Below are positions 17,300 through 26,379 of a DNA stretch of 64,000 nucleotides, piece by piece. Every line of letters begins with the position of its first letter. Position 1 is the first letter of the stretch. Source of the stretch: an uncultured Ferrovum sp. (lineage in GTDB: Bacteria > Pseudomonadota > Gammaproteobacteria > Burkholderiales > Ferrovaceae); assembly GCA_903893215.1 (NCBI GenBank), contig CAITLJ010000019.1, positions 1-64,000 of the forward strand, written 5' to 3'. The position numbers were made by a program, and so were the translations under genes. The notes below the pieces were generated by a model. That model searched no databases and was not told the origin of the DNA. It was given only the letters and a program-made list of their open reading frames with translations.

Positions 17300-18904
17300 T
17301 CATAGCTTGACCGAGTGTTCGCGCGTGGTGTGGAACACCAGATCCGGCCAGCGCTCCTGCACCAGCGACAAATTGACCCGGTTGGGTGCCAGATACGCCA
17401 GGTTGCCGGCGGCGTCATAAGCGATATGCTGACCGACCGCGCTCTCGAATTCCTCCAGGCGACGCGCCTCGGGGGCGGTCACCCAGCGCGCGCTGGCCAC
17501 TGACGCGCCTTCAAACATGGCATCCACGCCATATTCTGCGGCCAGGCGGCTGGCCACCACATCGAACTGGAGCTCGCCCACGGCACCCAGGATGATGTCC
17601 GCACCAGTGATCGGCTTGAACACCTGCACGGCACCCTCTTCACCGAGCTGCTGCAGGCCTTTTTGCAGTTGCTTCATCTTGAGCGGGTTACGGATGCGGA
17701 TGGTGCGAAAGTAGTCCGGCGCAAAATACGGAATGCCGGTGAACTGCAGCAGTTCGCCTTCGCTAAAGCTGTCGCCAATCTGCATCGCGCCGTGGTTGGG
17801 TAGTCCGATGATGTCGCCGGCATAGGCTTCCTCGACCTGCTCGCGACTGGAGGCCATGAAGGTCACCACCGAGCTTGCGCGGATATCCTTGCCGATGCGC
17901 AGGTGGCGCAGCTTCATGCCACGCTCGAAGCGACCCGAGCACACGCGCAGGAAGGCAATGCGGTCGCGGTGGGCGGGATCCATGTTGGCCTGGATCTTGA
18001 ACACGAAGCCGCTAAACGGGGCTTCGGTGGGCGCCACCTCGCGGACTGACGCGTTACGCGAGCGCGGTGAAGGTGCCCAGTCGATCAGGGCATTCAGCAC
18101 CTCGCGCACGCCAAAGTTGTTGATGGCAGAGCCAAACAGCACCGGGGTCTGCTTGCCAGCCAGAAAGCGCTCCAGATCGAACGCGTGCGAGGCGGCCTCG
18201 AGCAACTCCACCTCGCTGCGCAGCTGGGCGATTTCCATCGGGAACAGCTGGTCCAGGCGTGGGTTGTTGATGCCGGCAATTACCTCCACGTCCTGGTTGG
18301 CGCTCTCCTCGCCCGGAGTGAACAGCAGCACTTCGTCGCGCAGAAGGTGATACACACCGCGGAAGCGCTTGCCGAAGCCGATCGGCCAGGTGACCGGTGC
18401 GCACTCGATGCCCAGTGTGGATTCCACTTCGTCGAGCAATTCCAGGCTGTCGCGAATTTCGCGGTCCAGCTTGTTCATGAACGTCACGATGGGCGTGTTG
18501 CGCATGCGGCATACGTTGAGGAGCTTGATCGTCTGCGCTTCCACGCCTTTGGCCGCGTCAATGACCATCAGTGCCGAATCCACGGCGGTAAGCACGCGAT
18601 AGGTGTCCTCGGAAAAATCCTGGTGACCGGGCGTGTCGAGCAGGTTGATCACGTGATCCCGGTACTCCACCTGCATTACCGAGCTGGCCACCGAAATGCC
18701 GCGCTGCTTTTCGATTTCCATCCAGTCCGAGGTGGCATGGCGCGCGCTCTTGCGCGCCTTCACGGTCCCGGCCAACTGGATGGCGCCCGAGAACAGCAGC
18801 AATTTTTCGGTGAGCGTGGTCTTGCCGGCATCCGGGTGGGAGATGATGGCAAAGGTGCGGCGCCGGCTCACCTCCTGGGTGATCTGGCTGGGAGCTTCAG
18901 TCAT
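17300..18904 (-). CDS. prfC: Peptide chain release factor 3
   Basis: GTPase that recycles RF1/RF2 after termination. The product is 534 aa. G1 [14 protein letters not shown] is near residue 23, followed by [25 protein letters not shown] and NKLDREIRD. The RF3-specific C-terminal domain is present (for example [11 protein letters not shown]). The start ATG at 18904 is upstream of the G1 motif by the usual distance. It is divergent from soxC. Confidence 0.97.
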   Translation of the reverse strand: MTEAPSQITQEVSRRRTFAIISHPDAGKTTLTEKLLLFSGAIQLAGTVKARKSARHATSDWMEIEKQRGISVASSVMQVEYRDHVINLLDTPGHQDFSEDTYRVLTAVDSALMVIDAAKGVEAQTIKLLNVCRMRNTPIVTFMNKLDREIRDSLELLDEVESTLGIECAPVTWPIGFGKRFRGVYHLLRDEVLLFTPGEESANQDVEVIAGINNPRLDQLFPMEIAQLRSEVELLEAASHAFDLERFLAGKQTPVLFGSAINNFGVREVLNALIDWAPSPRSRNASVREVAPTEAPFSGFVFKIQANMDPAHRDRIAFLRVCSGRFERGMKLRHLRIGKDIRASSVVTFMASSREQVEEAYAGDIIGLPNHGAMQIGDSFSEGELLQFTGIPYFAPDYFRTIRIRNPLKMKQLQKGLQQLGEEGAVQVFKPITGADIILGAVGELQFDVVASRLAAEYGVDAMFEGASVASARWVTAPEARRLEEFESAVGQHIAYDAAGNLAYLAPNRVNLSLVQERWPDLVFHTTREHSVKL

Positions 18905-18954
18905 GGTTGCGTTTGCGACGACGAGGTCGCAATATTCAGCGAGATTAACCTGCG

Positions 18955-18960
18955 ATTATA
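18955..18960 (-). promoter_or_regulatory. Possible -10 element of prfC
   Basis: On the minus strand this reads TATAAT, a perfect -10, about 50 bp upstream of the prfC start codon. No convincing -35 is present at 16-18 bp spacing. Confidence 0.4.
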
Positions 18961-19051
18961 ACGCGGGACGAAAGCTGCATTGAGGAGGAGTTTTGGCCAC
19001 GTGGATGTTATTTGTCCGGATGCAACGCAAAACGCGCCCCGGCGTGGCGCG

Positions 19052-20344
19052 ATGAGCCCGTTTCTCGATCGCCGGGTGTTCCTGCGCCGTGGCGCGCAAC
19101 TGGCGCTGGCGCTTCCCGTGGCTGCCCAGGCCGGCCCGGCGCTGGCGGCGGCCAGCGACGCCGGCGCAATCGACGCGCATGGCGCGCACACGGACCCGGG
19201 ACCGGCAACGCTCGACGCGCCCAGTCAGGGCGTGGCCGGTGCCGGCTTCAGCAATTACGGCATGCCTGCCGCCGCGGAGCGGCGCGTAATTCGCCTGACC
19301 GGCAGCAATCGCGACGTGCCGGGTAATGGCGTGTCCTGGACGCCGCTGGAGTCACTGGAAGGCATCCTTACCCCGTCGGGCCTCCACTTCGAGCGGCATC
19401 ACAACGGGGTGCCGCAGGTCGATCCGCAGCAGTTCAAACTCACGCTGCATGGCCTGGTGGCCCGACCGCTGCGCTTTGATCTGGCTGCCTTGCTGCGCTA
19501 TCCACTGCAATCGCGCCTGCTGTTTGTTGAATGTGGCGGCAACAGCAACGCAGGCTGGCATGCAGAGCCAATGCAAAAACCGGCAGGTTCGGTGCACGGA
19601 CTGGTGTCCTGCTCGGAATGGACCGGCGTCCCCTTGCGCCTGCTGCTGGCCGAGGCTGGCGTGGACCCACGCGCCAGCTGGGTGATTGCCAGCGGGCTGG
19701 ACGCGGCAGCCACCGAGGTGAGCCTGCCGCTGGCCAAACTGCAGGGCGATGCCTTGCTGGCGCTCTATCAGAACGGCGAACGCCTGCGTGCCGAGAATGG
19801 CTACCCGCTGCGTCTGATCCTGCCTGGCTGGGAGGGGGTCACCCAGATCAAGTGGCTGCACCGGCTGGAGGTGACCGATCGGCCAGTGATGTCGCGCAAC
19901 GAGACCGCACAGTACAGCGAGTTGCGCCCGGACGGCCGTGCCGATCAGTTCACCTTCGTGATGGGGCCCAAATCACTGATCACGTCACCTTCATTTGGAC
20001 AGCATCTGCCTGCACCTGGCGTGTATGAAGTGCGCGGGCTGGCCTGGAGCGGGCACGGCGCAGTGGCGGCGGTGGAGGTGAGCGCCGACGGTGGTCGCAA
20101 CTGGTCATTGGCCCGCCTGGAGCCGCCTGTGCTCGACCGCTGTTTCACGCGGTTCCGCGCGGCCTGGCGCTGGGACGGCAAGCCGGCGGTGCTGCAAAGC
20201 CGGGTGCGCGACACGCATGGCAATGTTCAGCCCGGTCGCGCTGCACTGGTGGCCGAGCGCGGGCGCAATGGGTATTTTCATTACAACGCCATCGTGAGCT
20301 GGGCGGTGGACGCCGACGGCGTACTCAGCCATGTCTATGTGTGA
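19052..20344 (+). CDS. soxC: Sulfane/sulfite dehydrogenase molybdenum subunit SoxC
   Basis: Periplasmic molybdenum cofactor enzyme of the sulfite-oxidase fold, 430 aa. In Sox thiosulfate oxidation, SoxCD removes electrons from the sulfane sulfur bound to SoxY. A twin-arginine-like leader (RRVFLRRG, then a hydrophobic stretch to about residue 33) suggests Tat export of the folded protein. The molybdenum-ligand Cys is Cys161 in VECGGNS. The C-terminal dimerisation domain holds AAVEVSADGGRNW. The start at 19052 gives this leader; the longer frame from 18980 adds unrelated residues. The stop overlaps the soxD start (TGATG). No soxXYZAB genes are in the window. Confidence 0.85.
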   Translation: MSPFLDRRVFLRRGAQLALALPVAAQAGPALAAASDAGAIDAHGAHTDPGPATLDAPSQGVAGAGFSNYGMPAAAERRVIRLTGSNRDVPGNGVSWTPLESLEGILTPSGLHFERHHNGVPQVDPQQFKLTLHGLVARPLRFDLAALLRYPLQSRLLFVECGGNSNAGWHAEPMQKPAGSVHGLVSCSEWTGVPLRLLLAEAGVDPRASWVIASGLDAAATEVSLPLAKLQGDALLALYQNGERLRAENGYPLRLILPGWEGVTQIKWLHRLEVTDRPVMSRNETAQYSELRPDGRADQFTFVMGPKSLITSPSFGQHLPAPGVYEVRGLAWSGHGAVAAVEVSADGGRNWSLARLEPPVLDRCFTRFRAAWRWDGKPAVLQSRVRDTHGNVQPGRAALVAERGRNGYFHYNAIVSWAVDADGVLSHVYV

Positions 20345-20994
20345 TGTTCGCGCGTGGACGCATAGGTCATTGCTTGAGTGCGCAGCCATGTCTGGGTGTG
20401 ACGCGCGTGCCTGCCCGTAAGCGGTATGTCTTGCGTCGCTGGCTGCTGCTTGGCCTGTCCTGTGCGGGCCTGCTGGCATGCAGCGCCGTCCGGCCGCCTG
20501 TGGTTGCCGCTGGCTGGCTGCAAGCCGGCTCGACGCCGGCCCTGGGTTGGTCAGTGTCCAGCCAGCAGCTGGCGACATTGCGGCCAGCAATCTACCCGGA
20601 CGGTCATGGATTGCCGCCCGGACAAGGTTTGGCGGGCAACGGCGCGCGCCTGTATGCCACCCAATGCGCATCCTGCCATGGTGCGCAGGGGGAGGGCGGT
20701 ACTGCCCCCGAACTGGTGGGCGGCGAAGGTCCGCTGACGCGGCCGGACGCCGACAAGACCTTGCTGACTTACTGGCCCTATGCCACGACGCTATTCGATA
20801 CCGTTGCGCGTAGCATGCCGCCTGCTGCACCGGGTCACCTGAGTGCCGACCAGCTCTACGCGCTGTGCGCCTGGCTGCTGGAGCGCAACGGCCTGTGGCC
20901 CGCCGATACGCCGCTCGACGCGACGGGACTGGCAAGCGTGCGCATGCCCAACCGGGCGGGCTTCATCGCGCACAGGCCGACCGATGGACCATGA
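20344..20994 (+). CDS. soxD: SoxD-like cytochrome c, probable lipoprotein
   Basis: Electron-accepting partner of SoxC. One c-type heme motif CASCH is visible, with candidate axial Met residues downstream (SMPPAAPGH). The N-terminal hydrophobic stretch ends in a lipobox-like GLLAC, suggesting attachment to the periplasmic face of a membrane. The product is about 216 aa with one heme, much shorter than the diheme SoxD of Paracoccus. ATG at 20344 overlaps the soxC stop; a GTG at 20398 would give a more ordinary-length signal peptide and is a real alternative. Confidence 0.75.
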   Translation: MFARGRIGHCLSAQPCLGVTRVPARKRYVLRRWLLLGLSCAGLLACSAVRPPVVAAGWLQAGSTPALGWSVSSQQLATLRPAIYPDGHGLPPGQGLAGNGARLYATQCASCHGAQGEGGTAPELVGGEGPLTRPDADKTLLTYWPYATTLFDTVARSMPPAAPGHLSADQLYALCAWLLERNGLWPADTPLDATGLASVRMPNRAGFIAHRPTDGP

Positions 20995-21035
20995 TACCCA
21001 ACAGGGCAGCGCCTTGCCCGGTCAGGCAGTCACGT

Positions 21036-21590
21036 TCAGGAATGTGCGGCGCGCACGGGTTGATTGACCAGCAGGTCGGACAACTCTTCCGCGTGTTCTT
21101 CCTCGGTGGCAAGGATCGAACGCAGCAGGTGGCTGGTGGTGGGGTCGTCATGCGCGAGGTACTGGATCAATTCACGATAGCTGTCGATGGCGATGCGCTC
21201 TGCGATCAGGTCTTCCCGGATCATCTCGGTCAGCGTCTTGCCGGTCACGTACTCGGCATGGCTGCGTGCACTCAGCGTATCCGGCGAGAAGTCCGGTTCC
21301 CCGCCCAGCTGCACAATCCGCGCGGCCAGTTGGTCGGCATGCTCCTGCTCCTCTGCAGAGTGGGTCAGAAATTCCTCGGCGGTGCTTTTTGAATCGAGGC
21401 CCTTGGCCATGAAATGATGGCGTCGATAACGCAGCACGCAGACCAGCTCGGTGGCGAGTGCGGTGTTGAGGTGCTGGATCACGGTGGCGCGATCCGCAGC
21501 ATAGCCCGGGGTGACGGCGCCATCCTCGATGTGCTTGCGGGCGCGATCGCGCAGGGTGGGAATGTCGCTCAGGGTGATCTGGGTATTCAT
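21036..21590 (-). CDS. Bacterioferritin-like diiron protein
   Basis: Four-helix-bundle ferritin-like protein of 184 aa. Diiron ligands are apparent: Glu in TELVCVLRY, ExxH in EEQEHADQ, Glu in IAERIAIDSY and a second ExxH in TEEEHAEEL. Iron storage/oxidation or peroxide detoxification is the family role. It resembles bacterioferritin-related Dps-like proteins, but I cannot place it in a named subfamily. The start ATG at 21590 is preceded by AAAGGCGA; the longer frame from 21644 lacks support. It is convergent with soxD and follows the PQQ dehydrogenase gene. Confidence 0.75.
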   Translation of the reverse strand: MNTQITLSDIPTLRDRARKHIEDGAVTPGYAADRATVIQHLNTALATELVCVLRYRRHHFMAKGLDSKSTAEEFLTHSAEEQEHADQLAARIVQLGGEPDFSPDTLSARSHAEYVTGKTLTEMIREDLIAERIAIDSYRELIQYLAHDDPTTSHLLRSILATEEEHAEELSDLLVNQPVRAAHS

Positions 21591-21677
21591 GGAAGTCGCC
21601 TTTGGAGGGAGTCTGCGCAGTGTGCGCAAATGGCCGGCTTCCATCGGTTGGGCAACGCACAGGAGTGCGCCGGTGGA

Positions 21678-23504
21678 TCAGGGCCTGGGTAGTCCGAACG
21701 CCACCACGGCATCACCGGTCTTGAACCCGAACAGCGAGTTGCCACCCACGGCGACTGCCACCAGCTGGTCGCCGCCGACCGAATAGCTGATCGGCGGTGC
21801 GTTCACGCCAGCTTCGAGCGCCACGTCCCAGAGCTTTTGGCCCTTGGCCGCATCAAACGCGGCCAGATGCTGATGTCCCACACCACTGAACACCAGGCCA
21901 GTGGCGGTGGAAAGCACTCCGCCGATCAGCGGTTCGTCCACCTTTTCCTGCCAGGCCAGGCGACCACCATGGCGCAGGTCAATGGCGGTCAGGGTGCCAG
22001 CCTTTTCCTCACCATCCTGGGTGGACACATAGGTAAAGGGCCGGCCTTGCGCATCCTTTTCTTCATGCAGCACGTAGCGCGTGGGCAGGTGCAAGGCCGG
22101 TACGAACAGCAGCCCCTGCGTAGGGTTGTATGCGCACGGCGACCAGTTGGAACCGCCGGCGATGCCGGGGGCAATCAGCACGCCGTCACCCGTGGTGGGG
22201 GGGGTGAGCATGTTGCGCTGGGGCACGAAGGGCGCGGATTTGAACAGCAGCTTGCCGTTGCGGCGGTCGTGCACATACACCCACCCCAGCTTGCTGGCCT
22301 CGGCCACGGCGGGAACCTCATGGCCATGCTGGCGCAGGGTCAGCAGTACCGGCGGGGTGACCACGTCGTAACCCCAGCGATCGTGTGGCACCTGCTGAAA
22401 CGCCCAGACCAGATGACCGTTGCGGGTATCGAGCGCCACCAGCGAAGAGGTGTGCAGGTTGTCACCCGGTCGGGTGCTGTCTGCCATCTGTGGCGAGGGG
22501 TTGCCGGTGCCGAACAGCAGCAGATGGCGCTGGGTGTCTACGGCTGCGCCGCCATAAATCGAGCCGCCGCCATACTTCCAGTTATCGCGAAACTGGCCCA
22601 GGCTGGCCTTCTCGCCGGCAATGTCGCGATGCATGGGCACGCCATCGCCGGTGGCATTGTGGAAGTTGCCCTCCCAGCCGGCGCCGGTCACCTCCCATTT
22701 CCACAATGGTGCACCTGTCCGGGCATCATAAGCGGCCATGAAACCGGACTGGCTGCGGGTGGCGCTGATGCCGACCACGGCCAGTCCCTGGTCGGGATGG
22801 AGTCCGTAACCGACACCATTCACGGCAACGAACACCTTGCCGTCAAACACCACCGGGGCCATCGCGATGCCGATACCGGTGGACCCGGAGGCATCGACCT
22901 TGCCGAGCGGGTCGTCCTTGTTCAGGCTGCTGGCCTGTTCGGTGTCGCCGCTCTGCTCCGCCACGGCGACGTCCCATACCTTGGCCCCCGTCTGCGCGTC
23001 CAGCGCAAGCAGACGGCCATCCACCGTGCCGACATAGACCAGGCCGCCTTCCACGGAAACACCGCGGTTGGCCGGGCCACAGCACAGCTTTTTCCAGCGC
23101 GACACGTGCTTGTACTTCCACAACTCGCGTCCGCTGGCAGCGTCGACGGCGGCCACACCGCTGAATGGAAGGCTGATGTACATCACGCCATCGCGCACCA
23201 CCGGCGTGGTCTGGAAGGTGGCATTCACCCCGGAGTGGTAAGTCCAGCGCGGCACCAGCGTGCTGACATTGCCTCCGGTGATCTGACCCAACGCGGAGTG
23301 GCGCTGGTTTGCAAAGCCCTGACCATGCAGCGTCCATCCACCGTCATCGACCGTGCCGGTATCCGCTGCCATCGCCATGGGCGCGATGCAACAGCACGCC
23401 AGCAACAGCCCCAGCGCGGCTGGCTGCAGTTGGTGTGGCTGCAGGTTCAGCGAGCGCAGTCGGGGGGCGCGGCGCAAAAGGGCCGGAGAGACAATCGGGG
23501 GCAT
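21678..23504 (-). CDS. PQQ-dependent alcohol-dehydrogenase-type quinoprotein
   Basis: Periplasmic eight-bladed propeller oxidoreductase of 608 aa with a long N-terminal signal segment ending near AMAA (residue 47). The methanol/ethanol quinoprotein hallmarks are the vicinal disulfide Cys141-Cys142 in KKLCCGPANRG, GTGNPSPQ, DNLHTSSLVALD and the repeated W-docking motifs. At the site that reads W-D-Y-A/D in methanol dehydrogenases, this protein reads W-G-Y-D (residues 377-380), so the usual catalytic Asp may be replaced by Gly. The substrate cannot be named. AAGGA lies 7 bp before the ATG. No dedicated cytochrome gene is adjacent, though soxD is nearby. Confidence 0.82.
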   Translation of the reverse strand: MPPIVSPALLRRAPRLRSLNLQPHQLQPAALGLLLACCCIAPMAMAADTGTVDDGGWTLHGQGFANQRHSALGQITGGNVSTLVPRWTYHSGVNATFQTTPVVRDGVMYISLPFSGVAAVDAASGRELWKYKHVSRWKKLCCGPANRGVSVEGGLVYVGTVDGRLLALDAQTGAKVWDVAVAEQSGDTEQASSLNKDDPLGKVDASGSTGIGIAMAPVVFDGKVFVAVNGVGYGLHPDQGLAVVGISATRSQSGFMAAYDARTGAPLWKWEVTGAGWEGNFHNATGDGVPMHRDIAGEKASLGQFRDNWKYGGGSIYGGAAVDTQRHLLLFGTGNPSPQMADSTRPGDNLHTSSLVALDTRNGHLVWAFQQVPHDRWGYDVVTPPVLLTLRQHGHEVPAVAEASKLGWVYVHDRRNGKLLFKSAPFVPQRNMLTPPTTGDGVLIAPGIAGGSNWSPCAYNPTQGLLFVPALHLPTRYVLHEEKDAQGRPFTYVSTQDGEEKAGTLTAIDLRHGGRLAWQEKVDEPLIGGVLSTATGLVFSGVGHQHLAAFDAAKGQKLWDVALEAGVNAPPISYSVGGDQLVAVAVGGNSLFGFKTGDAVVAFGLPRP

Positions 23505-23720
23505 CGCAATCCTTGCAGAAGATCAGATCAGAGTCGCAGGATAACAAACCGCACCCGGCGCACACACTATCGCCTGCTAAGGATTTCCATGATTGTCGGT
23601 GCTGCAGCGCGGTACCTGCACTGGAGACTGGCAAGTCAAGACGAGTTTCTGCAAACTCTGCTAACACGTGTGAAAATGGTGTTCACGACTGGCCTCGGGC
23701 CTCACGTATCGACTGACAGA

Positions 23721-24794
23721 ATGAGCATTTCACTGATAGGTCGACTTCCGGCCGGACCACTCGACCTGATCGGGGACGTACATGGCGAGATGCAGGCGCT
23801 GGCCGACCTGCTTGCCGTGCTCGGCTACGACGCGCAGGGACATCATCCGCGTGGCCGCACCCTGGTGTTCGTTGGAGACTTGTGCGACCGCGGACCCGAC
23901 AGCCCGGCGGTGGTCGATTGGGTCAGGCGGGCCTGCCAGGCCGGCACGGCCGTCGCCGTGATGGGCAATCATGAGCTCAACCTGCTGCGCGGGCAGCGCA
24001 AGGACGGTAACGACTGGCTCCACGGCAATCTCAGTACCGATGGCCAACGCTACTTGCCCATGCGGATGCTGGCCGAGGGTAAGGCGGCGGAAGTGCTGGC
24101 TTTTTTCGATACCTTGCCAATCGCGCTGGAACGCCCCGATCTGCGCGTGGTACACGCGGCCTGGCACACGCCTTCCATCGCCCGGCTGCGAGGTCTTCAC
24201 GGCGTGCCGAGTGCCGAATTCCGGCGCCTGGAGGTGGCATTCCGCAGCGACCCCGACAATCAGCGCCTGGCATTGGCGGCGGGCGAAGAGCGCGGCCCGT
24301 GGCGTGCACAACTGCTCGACGCCCGGGCGAGCCTGCCCAACCTGCCGCAGGTGGCGCGTTGGGACGCACTGCGCCAGATGGGCAACCCGATCCGGGTGCT
24401 CACGTCCGGGGTGGAACATCCGCAGGGAGACCCGTTTTTTGCCGGTGGCCAGTGGCGCTTTGTGCAGCGTGCCAGCTGGTGGGACAGCTACCTCGATCCG
24501 GTTCCGGTGGTGGTCGGTCATTACTGGCGCCGTTTTGTGCCGCCAGGTGCGCCTGCCGTGCAGCGCCAGGGGCATGACATGTTTGCCGACGTGCCGTCGC
24601 GCCGCTGGCATGGCGCCTGCGGCCAGGTATTCTGTGTCGACTTTTCGGTGGGAGGCCGCTTCCTGGAACGTCAGCACGGCCGCGATCGCCAGTTTGACGG
24701 GCGTTTGGCCGCGCTGCGCTGGCCGGAACGTAGCCTGTTTTTTGACGATGGCTCGAGTTGCCCGACCGAAGCCTATGGAGGAATGCGTTTGTGA
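23721..24794 (+). CDS. Metallophosphoesterase (calcineurin-like)
   Basis: A 357-aa phosphatase of the Ser/Thr-phosphatase-like or diadenosine-tetraphosphatase-like superfamily. Dinuclear metal motifs are in order: GDVHG near residue 18, GDLCDRGPDS, GNHE, then His in VVHAAWH and GHYW. The substrate is unknown; PrpE/ApaH-type nucleotide or protein phosphatase roles are possible. The very long open frame that runs into it from 21837 is antisense to the PQQ dehydrogenase and not real. ATG at 23721 is preferred; an in-frame ATG at 23676 is an alternative. Its stop overlaps the GTG start of livG, so it may be co-transcribed with the importer genes. Confidence 0.8.
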   Translation: MSISLIGRLPAGPLDLIGDVHGEMQALADLLAVLGYDAQGHHPRGRTLVFVGDLCDRGPDSPAVVDWVRRACQAGTAVAVMGNHELNLLRGQRKDGNDWLHGNLSTDGQRYLPMRMLAEGKAAEVLAFFDTLPIALERPDLRVVHAAWHTPSIARLRGLHGVPSAEFRRLEVAFRSDPDNQRLALAAGEERGPWRAQLLDARASLPNLPQVARWDALRQMGNPIRVLTSGVEHPQGDPFFAGGQWRFVQRASWWDSYLDPVPVVVGHYWRRFVPPGAPAVQRQGHDMFADVPSRRWHGACGQVFCVDFSVGGRFLERQHGRDRQFDGRLAALRWPERSLFFDDGSSCPTEAYGGMRL

Positions 24795-25558
24795 GTGCCA
24801 CCACAATATTGAGCTGTCACCAGTTGCGCCGCGAGTTTCGTGGCTTCACGGCAGTTGATGGACTCGACCTGCAGGTGGCAGAGGGCACCATCCATGCCCT
24901 GATCGGGCCAAACGGGGCGGGCAAGACCACCGTGTTCAATCTGCTCACCCGGTTCCTGCCGGTCAGCGGCGGCAGCATCCGTCTGCGCGACGAGGACATC
25001 ACGCGCCTGAGCGCCGAGCAGGTGGTCGGTCGGGGACTGGTCCGCTCCTTCCAGATTTCAGCGGTATTTGGCCACCTGAGCGTGCTGGACAACCTGCGTG
25101 TGGCGCTGTTGGCGCGTGCTGGCGGCGTGCACCGATTTTGGCAATCCGGCCGCGCGCTGAATGCCTTCACCGACGAAGCCCAGGTCTTGCTACGGGACTT
25201 TGCGCTGGAAGGGCTGGCGTCCGCGCTGGCGGTGTCCCTGCCCTACGGACGTAAACGCGCCCTTGAGTTGGCCACCACCCTGGCGCGCAATCCGCAAGTG
25301 CTGCTGCTCGATGAGCCAACCCAGGGCATGGGGGTGGAGGATGTGGCGCGAACCTGCGAACTGATCCGCCGCGCAGCCGAGGGCCGCACCGTCTTGATGG
25401 TGGAACACAACCTGAACGTGGTGGCGAGCCTGGCGGACCGCATCACGGTGCTGGCGCGTGGCCGCCGGCTGGCAGAGGGCTCCTACCAGGAAGTCGCCGC
25501 CGATCCTCTGGTGCGCGAAGCCTATCTGGGTCATGCCAGCGAGGTGGCGCATGCGTGA
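24791..25558 (+). CDS. livG: ABC transporter ATPase, LivG-like
   Basis: Cytoplasmic ATPase of a branched-chain amino-acid/urea-type (HAAT) importer, 255 aa. Walker A is GPNGAGKTT; the signature is replaced by the variant SLPYGRKRALELA typical of some LivG proteins; Walker B is VLLLDEPTQGM; the H-loop is VEHN. The start GTG at 24791 (GTGA overlap with the phosphoesterase stop) has GGAGG 9 bp upstream. livF follows with an 8-bp overlap. Confidence 0.9.
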   Translation: MSATTILSCHQLRREFRGFTAVDGLDLQVAEGTIHALIGPNGAGKTTVFNLLTRFLPVSGGSIRLRDEDITRLSAEQVVGRGLVRSFQISAVFGHLSVLDNLRVALLARAGGVHRFWQSGRALNAFTDEAQVLLRDFALEGLASALAVSLPYGRKRALELATTLARNPQVLLLDEPTQGMGVEDVARTCELIRRAAEGRTVLMVEHNLNVVASLADRITVLARGRRLAEGSYQEVAADPLVREAYLGHASEVAHA

Positions 25559-26297
25559 GTCCGCCCTGGTGACCGCTGCCGCCAGCAACGCAGCCGCCAT
25601 GCCGCTGCTTCAGGTGCGTGATCTGCACGCCTGGTATGGCGAATCGCACGTGCTCCATGGCATCCGTTTTGAGGTGCCGGAAGGGCAGTTGATCAGCCTG
25701 CTCGGTCGCAATGGCTCCGGTCGCTCGACCACGCTGCGCGCAATCCTGGGGTTGGTCGGACGCCGGCAGGGGTCGGCGCGCATCCACGGCGTCGAGACCA
25801 TTGCGCTGCCGACGCACCGGATTGCCCGGCTCGGGGTGGGGTGGTGTCCGGAGGAGCGTGCGATTTTTTCCAGTCTCAGTGTGGAAGAAAACCTGCACCT
25901 GCCACCCAGGCTCGCCGAGGGCGGAATGCCGCTCGACGAGCTCTATACCCTGTTTCCGCAACTGGCCGAGCGCCGTCGCAGTCAGGGCACCCGCCTGTCT
26001 GGTGGCGAGCAGCAGATGCTGGCACTGGCACGCATACTGCGCACCGGTGCGCGCCTGTTGCTGCTCGATGAAATCACCGAGGGGCTGGCACCTGTGATCG
26101 TGGAACGCATCGAAGCCACCCTGCAGTTGCTGAAGTCCCGGGCCTATACCATCGTGCTTGCCGAGCAGAATCTGGGGGTGGCCTCACGCCTTGCCGACCA
26201 CATTGCCCTGATCGAGCATGGCCAGGTGGTGGAGGCTTTTGCGGCCAGCGAATTGCCAGCGCGCCGCGCCGATGTCGAGGCACGGCTTGGGGTATGA
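25551..26297 (+). CDS. livF: ABC transporter ATPase, LivF-like, with Walker A Lys-to-Arg change
   Basis: Second ATPase of the HAAT importer, 248 aa from the ATG at 25551 (ATG at 25599 is an alternative). The signature LSGGEQQMLALARI, Walker B LLLLDEITEGLAP and H-loop-like LAEQN are intact. The P-loop, however, reads GRNGSGRST, so the invariant Walker A lysine is Arg58 (codon CGC). Lysine at this position contacts the nucleotide phosphates in nearly all ABC ATPases, so ATP hydrolysis at this site may be weak. The LivG partner keeps its lysine. The stop is followed directly by a strong hairpin. Confidence 0.88.
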   Translation: MRESALVTAAASNAAAMPLLQVRDLHAWYGESHVLHGIRFEVPEGQLISLLGRNGSGRSTTLRAILGLVGRRQGSARIHGVETIALPTHRIARLGVGWCPEERAIFSSLSVEENLHLPPRLAEGGMPLDELYTLFPQLAERRRSQGTRLSGGEQQMLALARILRTGARLLLLDEITEGLAPVIVERIEATLQLLKSRAYTIVLAEQNLGVASRLADHIALIEHGQVVEAFAASELPARRADVEARLGV

Positions 26298-26317
26298 GCT
26301 GGTCGCGGACGACCAGC
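26298..26317 (+). other. Intercistronic hairpin between livF and the binding-protein gene
   Basis: GCTGGTCG and CGACCAGC form a perfect 8-bp stem closed by a CGGA tetraloop, starting at the base after the livF stop. No T-run follows, so it is not a classic terminator; an RNA-processing or stabilising role is inferred. Confidence 0.7.
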
Positions 26318-26379
26318 GGCCCCAAATCTGAATTACCCTGCAGGCGGGCGAGAGCCCCCATAAAAACGAGGAGTGCAAC

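Noticed and set aside
21837-23720. Very long open frame on the plus strand leading into the metallophosphoesterase (985 codons in all)
   Set aside because: This part is antisense to the PQQ dehydrogenase and gives His/Gly/Gln-rich sequence typical of a shadow of a high-GC gene; the real protein begins near 23721.
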